Source of the DNA: an uncultured Pelagibacteraceae bacterium
GTDB taxonomy: Bacteria > Pseudomonadota > Alphaproteobacteria > Pelagibacterales > Pelagibacteraceae
Direction of reading: 5' to 3'
Assembly: GCA_902615435.1 (NCBI GenBank)
Contig: CACMOZ010000005.1
Span: 1 to 64,000 of the forward strand
DNA: 64,000 nt
A program made the translations under genes and the position numbers. Below, piece by piece: positions 17,182 to 25,994 of the stretch (positions are counted from its first letter, which is position 1; every line of letters begins with the position of its first letter). The notes below the pieces were generated by a model. That model was given only the letters and a program-made list of their open reading frames with translations, was not told the origin of the DNA and ran no database searches.

Positions 17182-18158
17182 TGAAAAAGAAACAGTATAT
17201 ATCAATAGCAAAAAGATCGACCGATATTCAGATAAAAGAATTAAAAAAAATTAAAAAAATTTTTGATAATTCTTTTATAAAAGCCGTTGATTTAATTTTA
17301 AATTGTAAAGGAAAAGTTATCTGTGCAGGTATTGGAAAATCAGGTTTAATCGCAAGGAAAATATCAGCAACATTTTCTAGCATAGGAGTACCAAGTTTTT
17401 TTTGTGATCCTGCTCAAGCTTTACATGGAGATATGGGCCAAATAGAAAAAAAAGATATATTAATTATTTTTTCATATTCTGGAAATACATCCGAATTAAA
17501 TAATATGCTTAAGTATGCCAACAGATTTAATATAAAGATTATTGGCGTTGCATCAAAGCCTGAAAGTATTTTATTAAAAGCAAGTGATATCAAATTGATA
17601 ATTCCAAAGGTAAAAGAGTCAGATATTACAGGTATGGTTCCAACTTCAAGTACATCTATTACATTACTACTCGGGGATTGTTTAGCTACAACTGTAATGT
17701 ATCAGAAAAAATTTTCTAAAGAAAAATTTAAGATATTCCACCCTGGAGGAAACATTGGAAATTCATTACTGCTAGCAAAAGATATTATGGTTACAGGTTC
17801 TAAAATGCCAGTGGCAAATTATAAGGACAATCTAAGTAAGGCTATTAAAGTTATGAATAAAAAAAAACTTGGTATTGTAGTTATAATGAAAAATAAATTT
17901 ATTGTGGGAATATTAACAGATGGCGATTTAAGAAGGGAGTTAAATCACATTAGAGATAAAGAAAAATTAGAAAAACTTATGACTAAATATCCATTAGTTG
18001 TAAATGAGAATATGTCTGCTTCTAAAGCCTTAGGAATAATGAATGAAAGAAAAATTACTAGTCTTTTAGTAACATCTGATAAAAATTTAAATAAAACTAA
18101 AAAGAATTTAAGAGGTATAATACATATACATTCACTTTTAAAAAATGGAATAAAGTAA
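17181..18158 (+). CDS. kdsD: Arabinose-5-phosphate isomerase (KdsD/KpsF/GutQ)
   Basis: 325 residues. The SIS domain (about 35-190) has the sugar-phosphate binding GIGKSGLIARKISATFSS and FSYSGNTSEL; GMVPTSSTS follows. Two CBS domains (about 205-262 and 270-325) end the protein. It converts ribulose-5-phosphate to arabinose-5-phosphate, the precursor of KDO for lipopolysaccharide. It overlaps both neighbours by single bases (TAATG) and is followed by lptC and lptB, forming an LPS-synthesis and export operon. Confidence 0.92.
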   Translation: MKKKQYISIAKRSTDIQIKELKKIKKIFDNSFIKAVDLILNCKGKVICAGIGKSGLIARKISATFSSIGVPSFFCDPAQALHGDMGQIEKKDILIIFSYSGNTSELNNMLKYANRFNIKIIGVASKPESILLKASDIKLIIPKVKESDITGMVPTSSTSITLLLGDCLATTVMYQKKFSKEKFKIFHPGGNIGNSLLLAKDIMVTGSKMPVANYKDNLSKAIKVMNKKKLGIVVIMKNKFIVGILTDGDLRRELNHIRDKEKLEKLMTKYPLVVNENMSASKALGIMNERKITSLLVTSDKNLNKTKKNLRGIIHIHSLLKNGIK

Positions 18159-18769
18159 TGAATAGAAAAAAAAAATTAAAGATAATACAAATTTCGCTAT
18201 TTTTAGTTGCTTTAATAATTATTTTTTCAACTTATCTAAATAAGAATACAGTCAACGAAAATGATTTAATCAAAATAACCGAAAAGGATAAGAATATTTT
18301 AAATTCTGAAACAGAGGAAGAAACTAATCTTTTTTTTAATATAGAATACTCAGGAATTGATTTATCTGGAAACAGATATATCCTTAAATCAGAAAAAGCA
18401 AGAAGCAAAAAAGAAAGCCAAGAAATAACTAGTATGGAAGGCGTGGTAGCTTTCTTTTATTTTAAGGACGGTACGATATTGAATATAAAATCTAAATTTG
18501 GAATTTATAATAATAAAACCTTGGATATGAAGTTTTCTCAAGATATTGTCGCAAAATATAATGAAAGTATTTTGAATGCTAATAGTGCAGAATACCTAAA
18601 TTCTAAAGGCACACTTAAAATTTCAGAAAATGTAAAAATAACCGATAAAAGAGGAAAATTAGACGCTGATGAACTTTTATTTGATTTAAAAAAACAAACT
18701 CTTAAAGTAGCTTCAAAACAAAATAATTATATTAATACAAAAATAAAATTAAATGAAAAAGGGTTTTAG
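18158..18769 (+). CDS. lptC: LPS export protein LptC
   Basis: 203 residues: one N-terminal membrane helix (about 10-28) followed by a periplasmic beta-rich LptC/OstA-type domain (GIDLSGNRYILKSEKARS, GTILNIKSKFGIYNN, NSKGTLKISENVKITDKRGKL). LptC takes lipopolysaccharide from LptBFG and hands it to LptA. The second half resembles the repeated beta-jellyroll shared with LptA. It overlaps lptB by 17 bp. There is no separate lptA between them, unlike many proteobacteria. Confidence 0.82.
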   Translation: MNRKKKLKIIQISLFLVALIIIFSTYLNKNTVNENDLIKITEKDKNILNSETEEETNLFFNIEYSGIDLSGNRYILKSEKARSKKESQEITSMEGVVAFFYFKDGTILNIKSKFGIYNNKTLDMKFSQDIVAKYNESILNANSAEYLNSKGTLKISENVKITDKRGKLDADELLFDLKKQTLKVASKQNNYINTKIKLNEKGF

Positions 18770-19508
18770 AATACTAAAATTTAAAAAAGATAATCCAATT
18801 TTTGAAGTAAAAGATATAAGTAAATCTTATGATGGCAGACCTATACTTAAAAAATTATCTTTAAAAGTTTACCCTGGAGAATGCGTTGGAGTTTTAGGTC
18901 CTAATGGTTCAGGTAAAACAACGTTATTCTCAATGTGCATTGGAGAGCAATCTCCAGAAAGTGGAAAAATTTTTTTAAATAGAAAATCTATTGAGGAAAT
19001 ACCAATCCACTTAAGAGCAAAAGAAGGTCTTGGATACCTGCCACAGCAAAGAAGTGTATTTGATATGTCTGTTTATGATAATATTTTAGGAATAGCACAA
19101 ATCACTGTTAAAGGAAGTATTAATCAAAAATCTATTACGGAAAAACTTTTAGACGAATTTAATTTACAACATTTAAGGACATTAAATGCTTCAGTTCTTT
19201 CAGGTGGAGAAATAAGACGATTAATGATGGCTAGAGTGATGATTAATAAACCTAAAATTGTTTTACTTGATGAGCCTTTAGCTGCTCTAGACCCTTTAGT
19301 AATTCAGGATATTCAAAAATATATTTTAAAAATACAATCCAGTGGAACAGCTGTCTTAGTTACAGATCATAATGTTAAAAACTTGTTTGATATAACCGAT
19401 AGAAGTTACGTGTTAGGTGAGCAATCTATAATCGCTGAAGGTACTGCTCGAGAATTATTGAAATCTTCTAAAGCAATAAAATATTATTTTGGATCTCAAT
19501 TTTCTTAA
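18753..19508 (+). CDS. lptB: LPS export ABC transporter ATPase LptB
   Basis: 251 residues. Walker A is GPNGSGKTT (about 49-57), the Q-loop is GYLPQQRSVF (family-typical QERSVF variant), the signature is LSGGEIRRLMMARVM and Walker B is IVLLDEPLAALDP. The C-terminus EGTARELLKSSKAIKYYFG is characteristic of LptB. It drives lipopolysaccharide extraction from the inner membrane. The first 12 residues lie inside lptC; a later start is possible. Confidence 0.93.
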   Translation: MKKGFRILKFKKDNPIFEVKDISKSYDGRPILKKLSLKVYPGECVGVLGPNGSGKTTLFSMCIGEQSPESGKIFLNRKSIEEIPIHLRAKEGLGYLPQQRSVFDMSVYDNILGIAQITVKGSINQKSITEKLLDEFNLQHLRTLNASVLSGGEIRRLMMARVMINKPKIVLLDEPLAALDPLVIQDIQKYILKIQSSGTAVLVTDHNVKNLFDITDRSYVLGEQSIIAEGTARELLKSSKAIKYYFGSQFS

Positions 19509-19513
19509 AAATA

Positions 19514-20860
19514 ATGTTATCAAAAAGTTTTAATCTCGTAGTAAATAAAAATATAAAACCATATAAAAAAATTATTGAGGTTGACTCTGATAAATCTATC
19601 TCAATTAGAAGTTTTCTAATCGGATCAATAAGTCAAAATATTTCATTTGTTAAAAATGTTTTGGTATCAGAAGATGTCTTATCCACAATAAAATGTTTAA
19701 AAAAATTAGGAGTTTTTATTAAAAAAAAAAGTCGAAACAGCTTCTTTATACATGGAAAAGGATTAGGATCTTTAAAAACAATTAAGAATACTAAACTAAA
19801 TTTTGGTAACTCTGGGACTTTAGCTAGATTATTAATTGGGATACTAACAACAACTCCTGACATAAATGTAAAAATACAAGGAGACAGCTCGTTGAATAAG
19901 AGAAGTATGAAAGATTTAATTAAACTTATGTCAGAATTTGGAGCAAGTTTTTTTCCTAAGAATAAATTTAATTTTCCTTTACAAATGCATTCTTCAGCTA
20001 TTCCAATTGCAATCAAATATAAAGCAGGTGTATCGGCTCAACTCAAGAGTGCTGTTATCCTGGCTAGTCTAAATTCTTTTGGTGAAACAAAAATTTATGA
20101 GGATAAATTAAGCAGAGATCATACAGAAAATATGTTAATCAAAAATTCTAAAGTAATAAAGGTAAAAGGGACGAAAAAAAAAATAATCAAAGTTCAAGGT
20201 AAAAAATTTTTAGGTTCCTTAAATATTGATGTGCCAGGTGATCCTTCGTCGGCAGCCTTTTTTACTGCTCTTACTTTATTAAACAAAAAATCTTTTATTA
20301 AAATTAAAAATGTGGGACTAAATCCAACCAGAATAGGATTTTATAATTTATTAAGAAGACAGGGAGCTAAAATTAAGTTTTTAAACACTCATAAAGAAAA
20401 TAATGAATTAAGAGGAGATATTATTGTTCAGAGTAGTGAGATTAAACCAATTCGAGCAAGTAAACAATATTATGTAAATTCAACAGATGAATACCCAATT
20501 TTGTTTGTAATTGCTGCTTTGACCAAAGGTACTTCAATATTTAAAGGCATTAAAGATTTGGCAAACAAAGAAAGTAATCGAATAAAAGAAATGCAAAAGG
20601 TATTAAAACAGATTGGTGTAAAGACATCTTCTTCAAGTAATGAACTCAAAATATTTGGAAAAGGAATGATAAATGGGAATAAAAAAAATATATCAGTCCC
20701 CGGTCTAGGCGATCATCGTATTTGTATGTCATCCTTCATTTTAGGAGTTTTGACTGGAGCTAAAACAAAAATTAAAAATTTTGAGACTGTTTATACTTCT
20801 TCGCCATCATTTTTAAAAATTATGAAATCATTAGGAGTAAAATTTGAAATTCAAAAATAA
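19514..20860 (+). CDS. aroA: 3-phosphoshikimate 1-carboxyvinyltransferase (EPSP synthase)
   Basis: 448 residues, the normal length. Phosphoenolpyruvate and shikimate-3-phosphate site motifs are present: DSDKSISIRSFLIG (usual PGDKSISHR), LNFGNSGTLARLL, GDPSSAAFF, and DHRICMS near the C-terminus. Sixth step of the shikimate pathway toward chorismate, here near trpFBA. It begins 5 bp after lptB and overlaps cmk by 17 bp. Confidence 0.92.
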   Translation: MLSKSFNLVVNKNIKPYKKIIEVDSDKSISIRSFLIGSISQNISFVKNVLVSEDVLSTIKCLKKLGVFIKKKSRNSFFIHGKGLGSLKTIKNTKLNFGNSGTLARLLIGILTTTPDINVKIQGDSSLNKRSMKDLIKLMSEFGASFFPKNKFNFPLQMHSSAIPIAIKYKAGVSAQLKSAVILASLNSFGETKIYEDKLSRDHTENMLIKNSKVIKVKGTKKKIIKVQGKKFLGSLNIDVPGDPSSAAFFTALTLLNKKSFIKIKNVGLNPTRIGFYNLLRRQGAKIKFLNTHKENNELRGDIIVQSSEIKPIRASKQYYVNSTDEYPILFVIAALTKGTSIFKGIKDLANKESNRIKEMQKVLKQIGVKTSSSSNELKIFGKGMINGNKKNISVPGLGDHRICMSSFILGVLTGAKTKIKNFETVYTSSPSFLKIMKSLGVKFEIQK

Positions 20861-21500
20861 AACTTTTCAAATATCTTGCGATGGGGGTGCAGCTACAGGA
20901 AAATCTACTGGTGCCAAAATGATATCAAGAAAATATAAATTAAAGTTTTTGTCTTCTGGCTTATTATATAGATACGCAAGTTATTTGATAATTAAATTTA
21001 AACCGAAAAATGAAATTAAGTTTATTAAACAAAAGTTTAATAAACTAAATTACAAAAAACTAAATAAAATTAACCTTCACACACCTAAAATCTCTGAATT
21101 AAGCTCTAAAATTGCCAAAAAAAATACTGTAAGAGTGATACTAAAGAAGTATCAAAAAAATTTTTCTAAAAAATATAAAAATTGCTGTATAGAAGGAAGA
21201 GATATTTCTACAAAAATTCTCCCTGATTCCGATGTTAAGTTTTTTTTTAAATGTAGTTTGAATATTGCCGCAAAGAGAAGATACAAGGAACTTAAAAGAG
21301 TTAACAGAAAGATAAAATTTCAAGATGTAAAAAAAGCCTTAAGAATAAGGAATATTTCAGACATCAAACGAAAAAACAGCCCTTTACTTAAACACAATGA
21401 CGCGGTATCTATCGACACCGGAAAATTAGATAAAAAAGCTATGTTGGCTAAAATGTCTAAATTTGTAGAGAAGGAAATAAATAAAAAATATGGCAATTGA
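20844..21500 (+). CDS. cmk: Cytidylate kinase
   Basis: 218 residues. P-loop DGGAATGKSTG (about 13-23), an atypical variant of DGPSGSGKGT; SSGLLYRYASYL contacts the nucleotide; IEGRDISTKILPD is the family's GRD motif; KRRYKEL and RNISDIKRKNSPL match the C-terminal lid region (usual RDxxDxxRxxSPL). Phosphorylates CMP and dCMP. The order aroA-cmk-rpsA is conserved in many bacteria; it overlaps both neighbours. Confidence 0.9.
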   Translation: MKFKNKTFQISCDGGAATGKSTGAKMISRKYKLKFLSSGLLYRYASYLIIKFKPKNEIKFIKQKFNKLNYKKLNKINLHTPKISELSSKIAKKNTVRVILKKYQKNFSKKYKNCCIEGRDISTKILPDSDVKFFFKCSLNIAAKRRYKELKRVNRKIKFQDVKKALRIRNISDIKRKNSPLLKHNDAVSIDTGKLDKKAMLAKMSKFVEKEINKKYGN

Positions 21501-23205
21501 ACAAGAAATTAAAGACAACCCGCTTCACAAAGAATTTCAAAACTTATTAGATCAAGATTTTAAAGACAGGAAACTCAAAGAAAATGAAGTTATCAAAGCT
21601 ACGGTAACTGAAATTACTAAAAATTTTGTAGTTGTAGATTGTAAAGCTAAAATGGAAGGAATGATACCAGTTGAAGAATTTAAAAATGATAGTGAATTTG
21701 AGAAACTTAAAGTAGGATCTAAAATTGATGTTTATCTTGAGAGGATCGAAAGTTTTAAAGGTGAAATAATTATTTCTAGGGATAAAGCTCGTAAAATGCG
21801 TGCATGGCGTAAAATGGAAAAAGTTTTTGAAACTCAAGAAGAAATGACTGGCTATATTTCTGGTAAAGTTAAAGGTGGGTACATAACTCACGTTGAAGGC
21901 TTACCTTGTTTTATGCCTTCTTCTCAAATAGATGTTAAACCGCTTAAAAGAATAGATCACTTAATGAATACTCCTATAAAAGTTATGGCTACAAGAATAG
22001 ATAAAAACAGAGGTAATGTTTGTGTATCTAGAAGAGCTGTTTTAGAGAAAAGCAAAAATGCCGAGACAGCAGAGGCACTTAAAGAAATTAAAGAAGGTGA
22101 CATTGTGGAGGCGCGTGTACACGCATGTGTTGACTGGGGTATATTCCTTACATACAAGTCACTAACACTCTTACTTCATGTGAGTGACCTTAGCCACGGC
22201 CGAGTTAAAAAACCTTCTGATCTTGTTTCTATAGGCGACACTATGAAAGTGAAGATAACAAAAATAGATCCCAAAACAAATCGTGTATCTGCGAGTGTAA
22301 AAGCATTAACAGAAGATCCATACGAAAATATAGAAAAAAAATACAAAGTTGGTGAAACATATGAGGGTGTAGTAACAAAAATAATGGATTACGGTTGTTT
22401 TGTTAAAATTGAAGATGGCATAGAAGGATTAATTCATAATTCTGAACTAGATTGGACTAACAAGAACATTAAGCCTAGTAAAGTTCTCTCTGTTTCTCAA
22501 AAAATTAAATTCAAAATCGTAAATATTGATAAAGAGTCAAAAAGAATTTCACTTTCATATAAATCAACATTAGAAAATCCTTGGAAAAAAATTAGCGACC
22601 AAGTAGGAAAAGAGATAAAGATCAAAATTAATAATATTACAGATAGGGCAATTTTCGGTGAAACTATAGATACAAAATTATCAGGAATGCTCCATTATAA
22701 AGAGATTTCCTATCAAGAAAATATTGAAGATCTAAAGAAATTTAAAAAGAACGATATAATAGACGTTAAAATCTTAGAAATAAAAGATGACAAAATAAGA
22801 TTTTCAAAAAGAGCGATGGAGAAAGATCCTCTTGACTGGTTTAAAGATAATAAGAAAAAAATTGGAGATATAATCACTACTAGAATTCATGAGGTGCTTA
22901 CTACTGGCGTAAAAGTATCAATTGATAAAGACAAAAAACTTATCGTAACTATCAGGAAAATGGACTTAGCTAAAGACTCAGCAGACGCAAGGCCGGAGGT
23001 ATTTTCTCCTGGCAATGCACTAGACGCCAAGATAACTGAATTAGATTTAAAAACGAGACGAGTTAAATTAAGTGTTAAAGCTGCTCAAATAGACGAGGAG
23101 AAGTCATTGATAGCTAAATTTGGAGAAGGTGCTACAAAATCTGGGGCTACTCTTAAAGGGATATTTGAAAAAGCTATCGGAAAAAAAAATAAAAAAGAAA
23201 AATAA
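21490..23205 (+). CDS. rpsA: 30S ribosomal protein S1
   Basis: 571 residues with six S1 (OB-fold) repeats, roughly 30-100, 115-180, 200-270, 285-355, 370-440 and 455-525. Clear repeat signatures include VEARVHACVDWGIFLTYKSL and YEGVVTKIMDYGCFVKIEDG. The lysine-rich tail is AIGKKNKKEK. It binds mRNA and helps initiation. Codon use and GC content are slightly higher than in neighbours, as expected for a highly expressed gene. The stop is immediately followed by the TTG start of ihfB. Confidence 0.96.
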   Translation: MAIEQEIKDNPLHKEFQNLLDQDFKDRKLKENEVIKATVTEITKNFVVVDCKAKMEGMIPVEEFKNDSEFEKLKVGSKIDVYLERIESFKGEIIISRDKARKMRAWRKMEKVFETQEEMTGYISGKVKGGYITHVEGLPCFMPSSQIDVKPLKRIDHLMNTPIKVMATRIDKNRGNVCVSRRAVLEKSKNAETAEALKEIKEGDIVEARVHACVDWGIFLTYKSLTLLLHVSDLSHGRVKKPSDLVSIGDTMKVKITKIDPKTNRVSASVKALTEDPYENIEKKYKVGETYEGVVTKIMDYGCFVKIEDGIEGLIHNSELDWTNKNIKPSKVLSVSQKIKFKIVNIDKESKRISLSYKSTLENPWKKISDQVGKEIKIKINNITDRAIFGETIDTKLSGMLHYKEISYQENIEDLKKFKKNDIIDVKILEIKDDKIRFSKRAMEKDPLDWFKDNKKKIGDIITTRIHEVLTTGVKVSIDKDKKLIVTIRKMDLAKDSADARPEVFSPGNALDAKITELDLKTRRVKLSVKAAQIDEEKSLIAKFGEGATKSGATLKGIFEKAIGKKNKKEK

Positions 23206-23487
23206 TTGTCAAGAGCTGACTTAATTAAACAACTCAAAAAAAATAATCCTAATTTAAATCATTCTGAATTAAAAACTATAATTGATGTTTTTTCTGAAAG
23301 CATTTTCAACGCCCTTAAAGAGGGAAATACTATTGAGATTAGGGGTTTTGGCCGATGGTATTGCAAAAAATTAAAAGAAAATTTTAACCTTAGAAATCCT
23401 GCTACTAATGAGTTAATTTATAAACCCAAACGTGTTAAGGTGAGATTTAGACCGTCAAAAAAATTAAATAATATAATAAATGAATGA
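23206..23487 (+). CDS. ihfB: HU/IHF-family DNA-binding protein, probably IHF beta
   Basis: 93 residues. Helical N-terminal dimer half, then beta-arm region GNTIEIRGFGRWYCKKLKENFNLRNPATNELI with the DNA-bending RNPAT motif. The position after rpsA is that of ihfB across proteobacteria. The start is TTG, directly after the rpsA stop (TAATTG), with no own ribosome-binding site, so translation depends on ribosomes finishing rpsA. It overlaps pyrF by 4 bp. Confidence 0.85.
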   Translation: MSRADLIKQLKKNNPNLNHSELKTIIDVFSESIFNALKEGNTIEIRGFGRWYCKKLKENFNLRNPATNELIYKPKRVKVRFRPSKKLNNIINE

Positions 23488-24170
23488 AACCTAAAATATT
23501 TATAGCTTGCGATACAAATAAAGAAAGTGAAGTAAAAAAAATTATTTCTCAAACCAAAACTAATAAATTAGATATAGGTTATAAATTTGGTTTAGAATTT
23601 TTTTACTCAAAAAATGGCCGTAAATTTATTTCAAAGATAAAAAAGAATAAATTATTTTTAGATCTGAAACTGAATGATATACCAAATACGAGTGCTAACG
23701 CCTTAAAATCTTTAAGAGACTTAAAGAATATAGATTATATTACAGTTCATGCAAATTCTGGAGAAGAAACTATTAGAACAGTAATTAAAACTGCTAAAAA
23801 GATTAATTCAAGAATTAAAATATTGCTTGTTACTGTTCTTACCAGTATTTCCAACACATCTATTAAAAAAATTGGCCATACAAAACCCATAAAAGAATTG
23901 GTAAAAAAACAATCTTTACTGGCTAAGGAGTGTGGTTGTCATGGAATTGTATGTGCTGGATCCGATTTAAAATTTGTAAAAAAAATATTTAAAGGTGAAA
24001 TTTTTACACCTGGAATACGTCTCAAAGGTGATAGTTCTGGAGATCAAAAAAGAGTAATGAGTCCTAAAAAGGCTTTTCAGAATGGAAGCAGTGCTTTAGT
24101 CTTGGGAAGATCTATTGTTAAGGGAAATATAAGAAATAATCTAATTAAATTAATTAAAGAATTAAGTTAA
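23484..24170 (+). CDS. pyrF: Orotidine 5'-phosphate decarboxylase
   Basis: 228 residues, TIM barrel. The catalytic Asp-Lys-Asp array is in FLDLKLNDIPNT (about 60-71). The phosphate-binding end has FTPGIRLKGDSSGDQKRVMSPKKAF and the following ALVLGRSI. Last step of UMP synthesis. Overlaps ihfB by 4 bp and trpF by 1 bp, so it is inside the rpsA-to-folC transcription unit. Confidence 0.92.
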   Translation: MKPKIFIACDTNKESEVKKIISQTKTNKLDIGYKFGLEFFYSKNGRKFISKIKKNKLFLDLKLNDIPNTSANALKSLRDLKNIDYITVHANSGEETIRTVIKTAKKINSRIKILLVTVLTSISNTSIKKIGHTKPIKELVKKQSLLAKECGCHGIVCAGSDLKFVKKIFKGEIFTPGIRLKGDSSGDQKRVMSPKKAFQNGSSALVLGRSIVKGNIRNNLIKLIKELS

Positions 24171-24778
24171 TGAAAGTTAAAATTTGTGGTTTAAACATAA
24201 CCAGGGATGTCCAACTATGTATTGATCTTAAAGTAAATTTTCTTGGCTTTATTTTCTATAAAAAATCACCAAGGAATATAGATCTAAAAGATATTGCTGA
24301 TCTTTCCAAATTTAAGAAAGGAAATTCATCATTTGTTGCTGTCACTGTAAATCCCACTGACAATTTCATTAAAAAAAACTTGATAGATAATTTTGACTAC
24401 ATTCAACTCCATGGATCTGAAACAAGAGAAAGAGTAGAGGAAATTCAAAATATGGGTATCAAAATTATTAAAACAATTAAAATCGAGAAAGAAGAAGATA
24501 TTAATAAATACAAAGAATTTAACAATGCTGATATAATTTTATTTGATACACCGAGTATGGAAAAATCTTTAGAGTTCCCAAAGAGTCTAATTACTAAACT
24601 ACCTTTAGGTGAAAAATATGCGTTAGCTGGGTCTATTTCTGAAAATAATGTTGAAAATATAAACAAATTAGGGGTTAATTTTTTTGATTTATCATCTAGT
24701 TTAGAAAGTGAATTAGGGTACAAAGATCACCTTAAAATTAAAAAATTTATAAATAAAATTAATGGGCTTAAAAATTAA
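24170..24778 (+). CDS. trpF: Phosphoribosylanthranilate isomerase (divergent)
   Basis: 202 residues, (beta/alpha)8 barrel. The general base Cys6 (KVKICGL) and general acid Asp126 (IILFDTP) are present, as are FYKKSPRNI, IQLHGSE and the terminal FDLSSSLES (family V-D-V-S-S-G-V-E). The usual glycine-rich GG-x-G-x-x-F-D-W segment after the catalytic Asp is absent, replaced by SMEKSLEFPKSLI. Position before trpB and trpA supports orthology with TrpF. Activity is probable but the substrate loop is unusual. Confidence 0.82.
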   Translation: MKVKICGLNITRDVQLCIDLKVNFLGFIFYKKSPRNIDLKDIADLSKFKKGNSSFVAVTVNPTDNFIKKNLIDNFDYIQLHGSETRERVEEIQNMGIKIIKTIKIEKEEDINKYKEFNNADIILFDTPSMEKSLEFPKSLITKLPLGEKYALAGSISENNVENINKLGVNFFDLSSSLESELGYKDHLKIKKFINKINGLKN

Positions 24779-25994
24779 AAAAAACGTACCACTCATTGAC
24801 CAACATGATAAAAACTTTATGTACGGAGGAAAGTTTGGTGGTAATTTTATACCAGAAACTTTAAAAAAACCTATTGATGATCTAACAAAATTATTTGCTA
24901 GACTAAGAAAAGATAAAAAATTCTTAAAAGAGAGAGATCATTTTTTTACCACATACGTGGGAGCACCAACACCTTTTATTAAATTAGAAAATTTATCTGA
25001 TCATTTAGGAGGGGCACAAATTTATGCAAAAGTTGTATCTGAAGCAAATGGTGGAGCTCACAAAATCTATAACGCCACTGTTCATTGTCTTATCGCGAAA
25101 AAAGCGGGTAAAAAATATATTGTTGGTGATACAGGTGCAGGATATGCAGGGAAGATGCTTTCAATGGCTGCAAAAAAATTTGGTCTCAAATGTAAAATTT
25201 TTATGGGAGCAAAAGATATTAAAAGGCAAAGACCTAACGTTGAGGCAATGAAAAAAAATAGGGCAGAAATAGTTCCTGTTACAACCGGAAGTCAAACACT
25301 TGTGGACGCTGTAAGTGAATGTATGAGATATTGGGTTTCAAATTGCGATACGACACATATGTGTGTTGGTTCAACGGTTGGGCCAAATATATTTATTAAG
25401 ATTTGTGCTTGGAGTACAGCTCAAATTTCTAGAGAACTAATTAATCAAGTAAGAGAAGAATTCGGAAAGATACCTGATAAATTAAAATTAATTAATTGTG
25501 TTGGAGGAGGTAGCTCAGCAGCTGGATTCTGGAATGAATTTATGGATACTCAAGCCCAATTCATTGGAGTGGAAGCAGGAGGTCCAAAAAAAAGTAATCT
25601 GCATGCTGCCCCATTAACTAATGGATCTAAAATTGGTATTCTTCATGGAGCTGCACAATATGTGATTCAAGATAAAGAAGGTCAAATAGGTTCTACAGAG
25701 TCAATATCTGCAGGACTTGATTACCCAGGAATTTCTCCTCTACATTGTTTTCTTAAAGACGTAAAAAGAGCTAAATATACTTCTGCGAGTGATGAGGAAG
25801 CACTTGAAGCATATCAATTAGTCTCAAAACTTGAAAATATTTCACCTTCGCTTGAACCTTCTCATGCATTTGCGGAAGCAATTAAATTAGCTCCAAAATT
25901 AGATTCATCTGAGATTATTATTGTAAATTCTTGCGGTGACAGTCTTAAAGATAAAGATATAATTAAACAAAGATTAGGATCTTACGTAAGATGA
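24762..25994 (+). CDS. trpB: Tryptophan synthase beta chain (divergent active site)
   Basis: 410 residues, PLP fold type II. Aligned by eye to the Salmonella enzyme: the PLP lysine is Lys101 (GGAHKIYN; Lys87), but catalytic Glu109 is Asp123, the following TGAGQHG is TGAGYAG, Lys167 is Val181 and Ser377, which contacts the PLP ring nitrogen, is probably Cys391. The conserved GPHPYPTIVREFQ stretch is GPNIFIKICAWST. Asp305 is kept (Asp320). Normal neighbours are trpF and trpA. It probably makes tryptophan from indole and serine, but an altered reaction should be considered. Confidence 0.85.
   Translation: MGLKIKKNVPLIDQHDKNFMYGGKFGGNFIPETLKKPIDDLTKLFARLRKDKKFLKERDHFFTTYVGAPTPFIKLENLSDHLGGAQIYAKVVSEANGGAHKIYNATVHCLIAKKAGKKYIVGDTGAGYAGKMLSMAAKKFGLKCKIFMGAKDIKRQRPNVEAMKKNRAEIVPVTTGSQTLVDAVSECMRYWVSNCDTTHMCVGSTVGPNIFIKICAWSTAQISRELINQVREEFGKIPDKLKLINCVGGGSSAAGFWNEFMDTQAQFIGVEAGGPKKSNLHAAPLTNGSKIGILHGAAQYVIQDKEGQIGSTESISAGLDYPGISPLHCFLKDVKRAKYTSASDEEALEAYQLVSKLENISPSLEPSHAFAEAIKLAPKLDSSEIIIVNSCGDSLKDKDIIKQRLGSYVR

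Noticed and set aside
25024..25251. 75-codon plus-strand frame inside trpB
   Set aside because: Alternative frame within a well-supported enzyme gene, no start signals.
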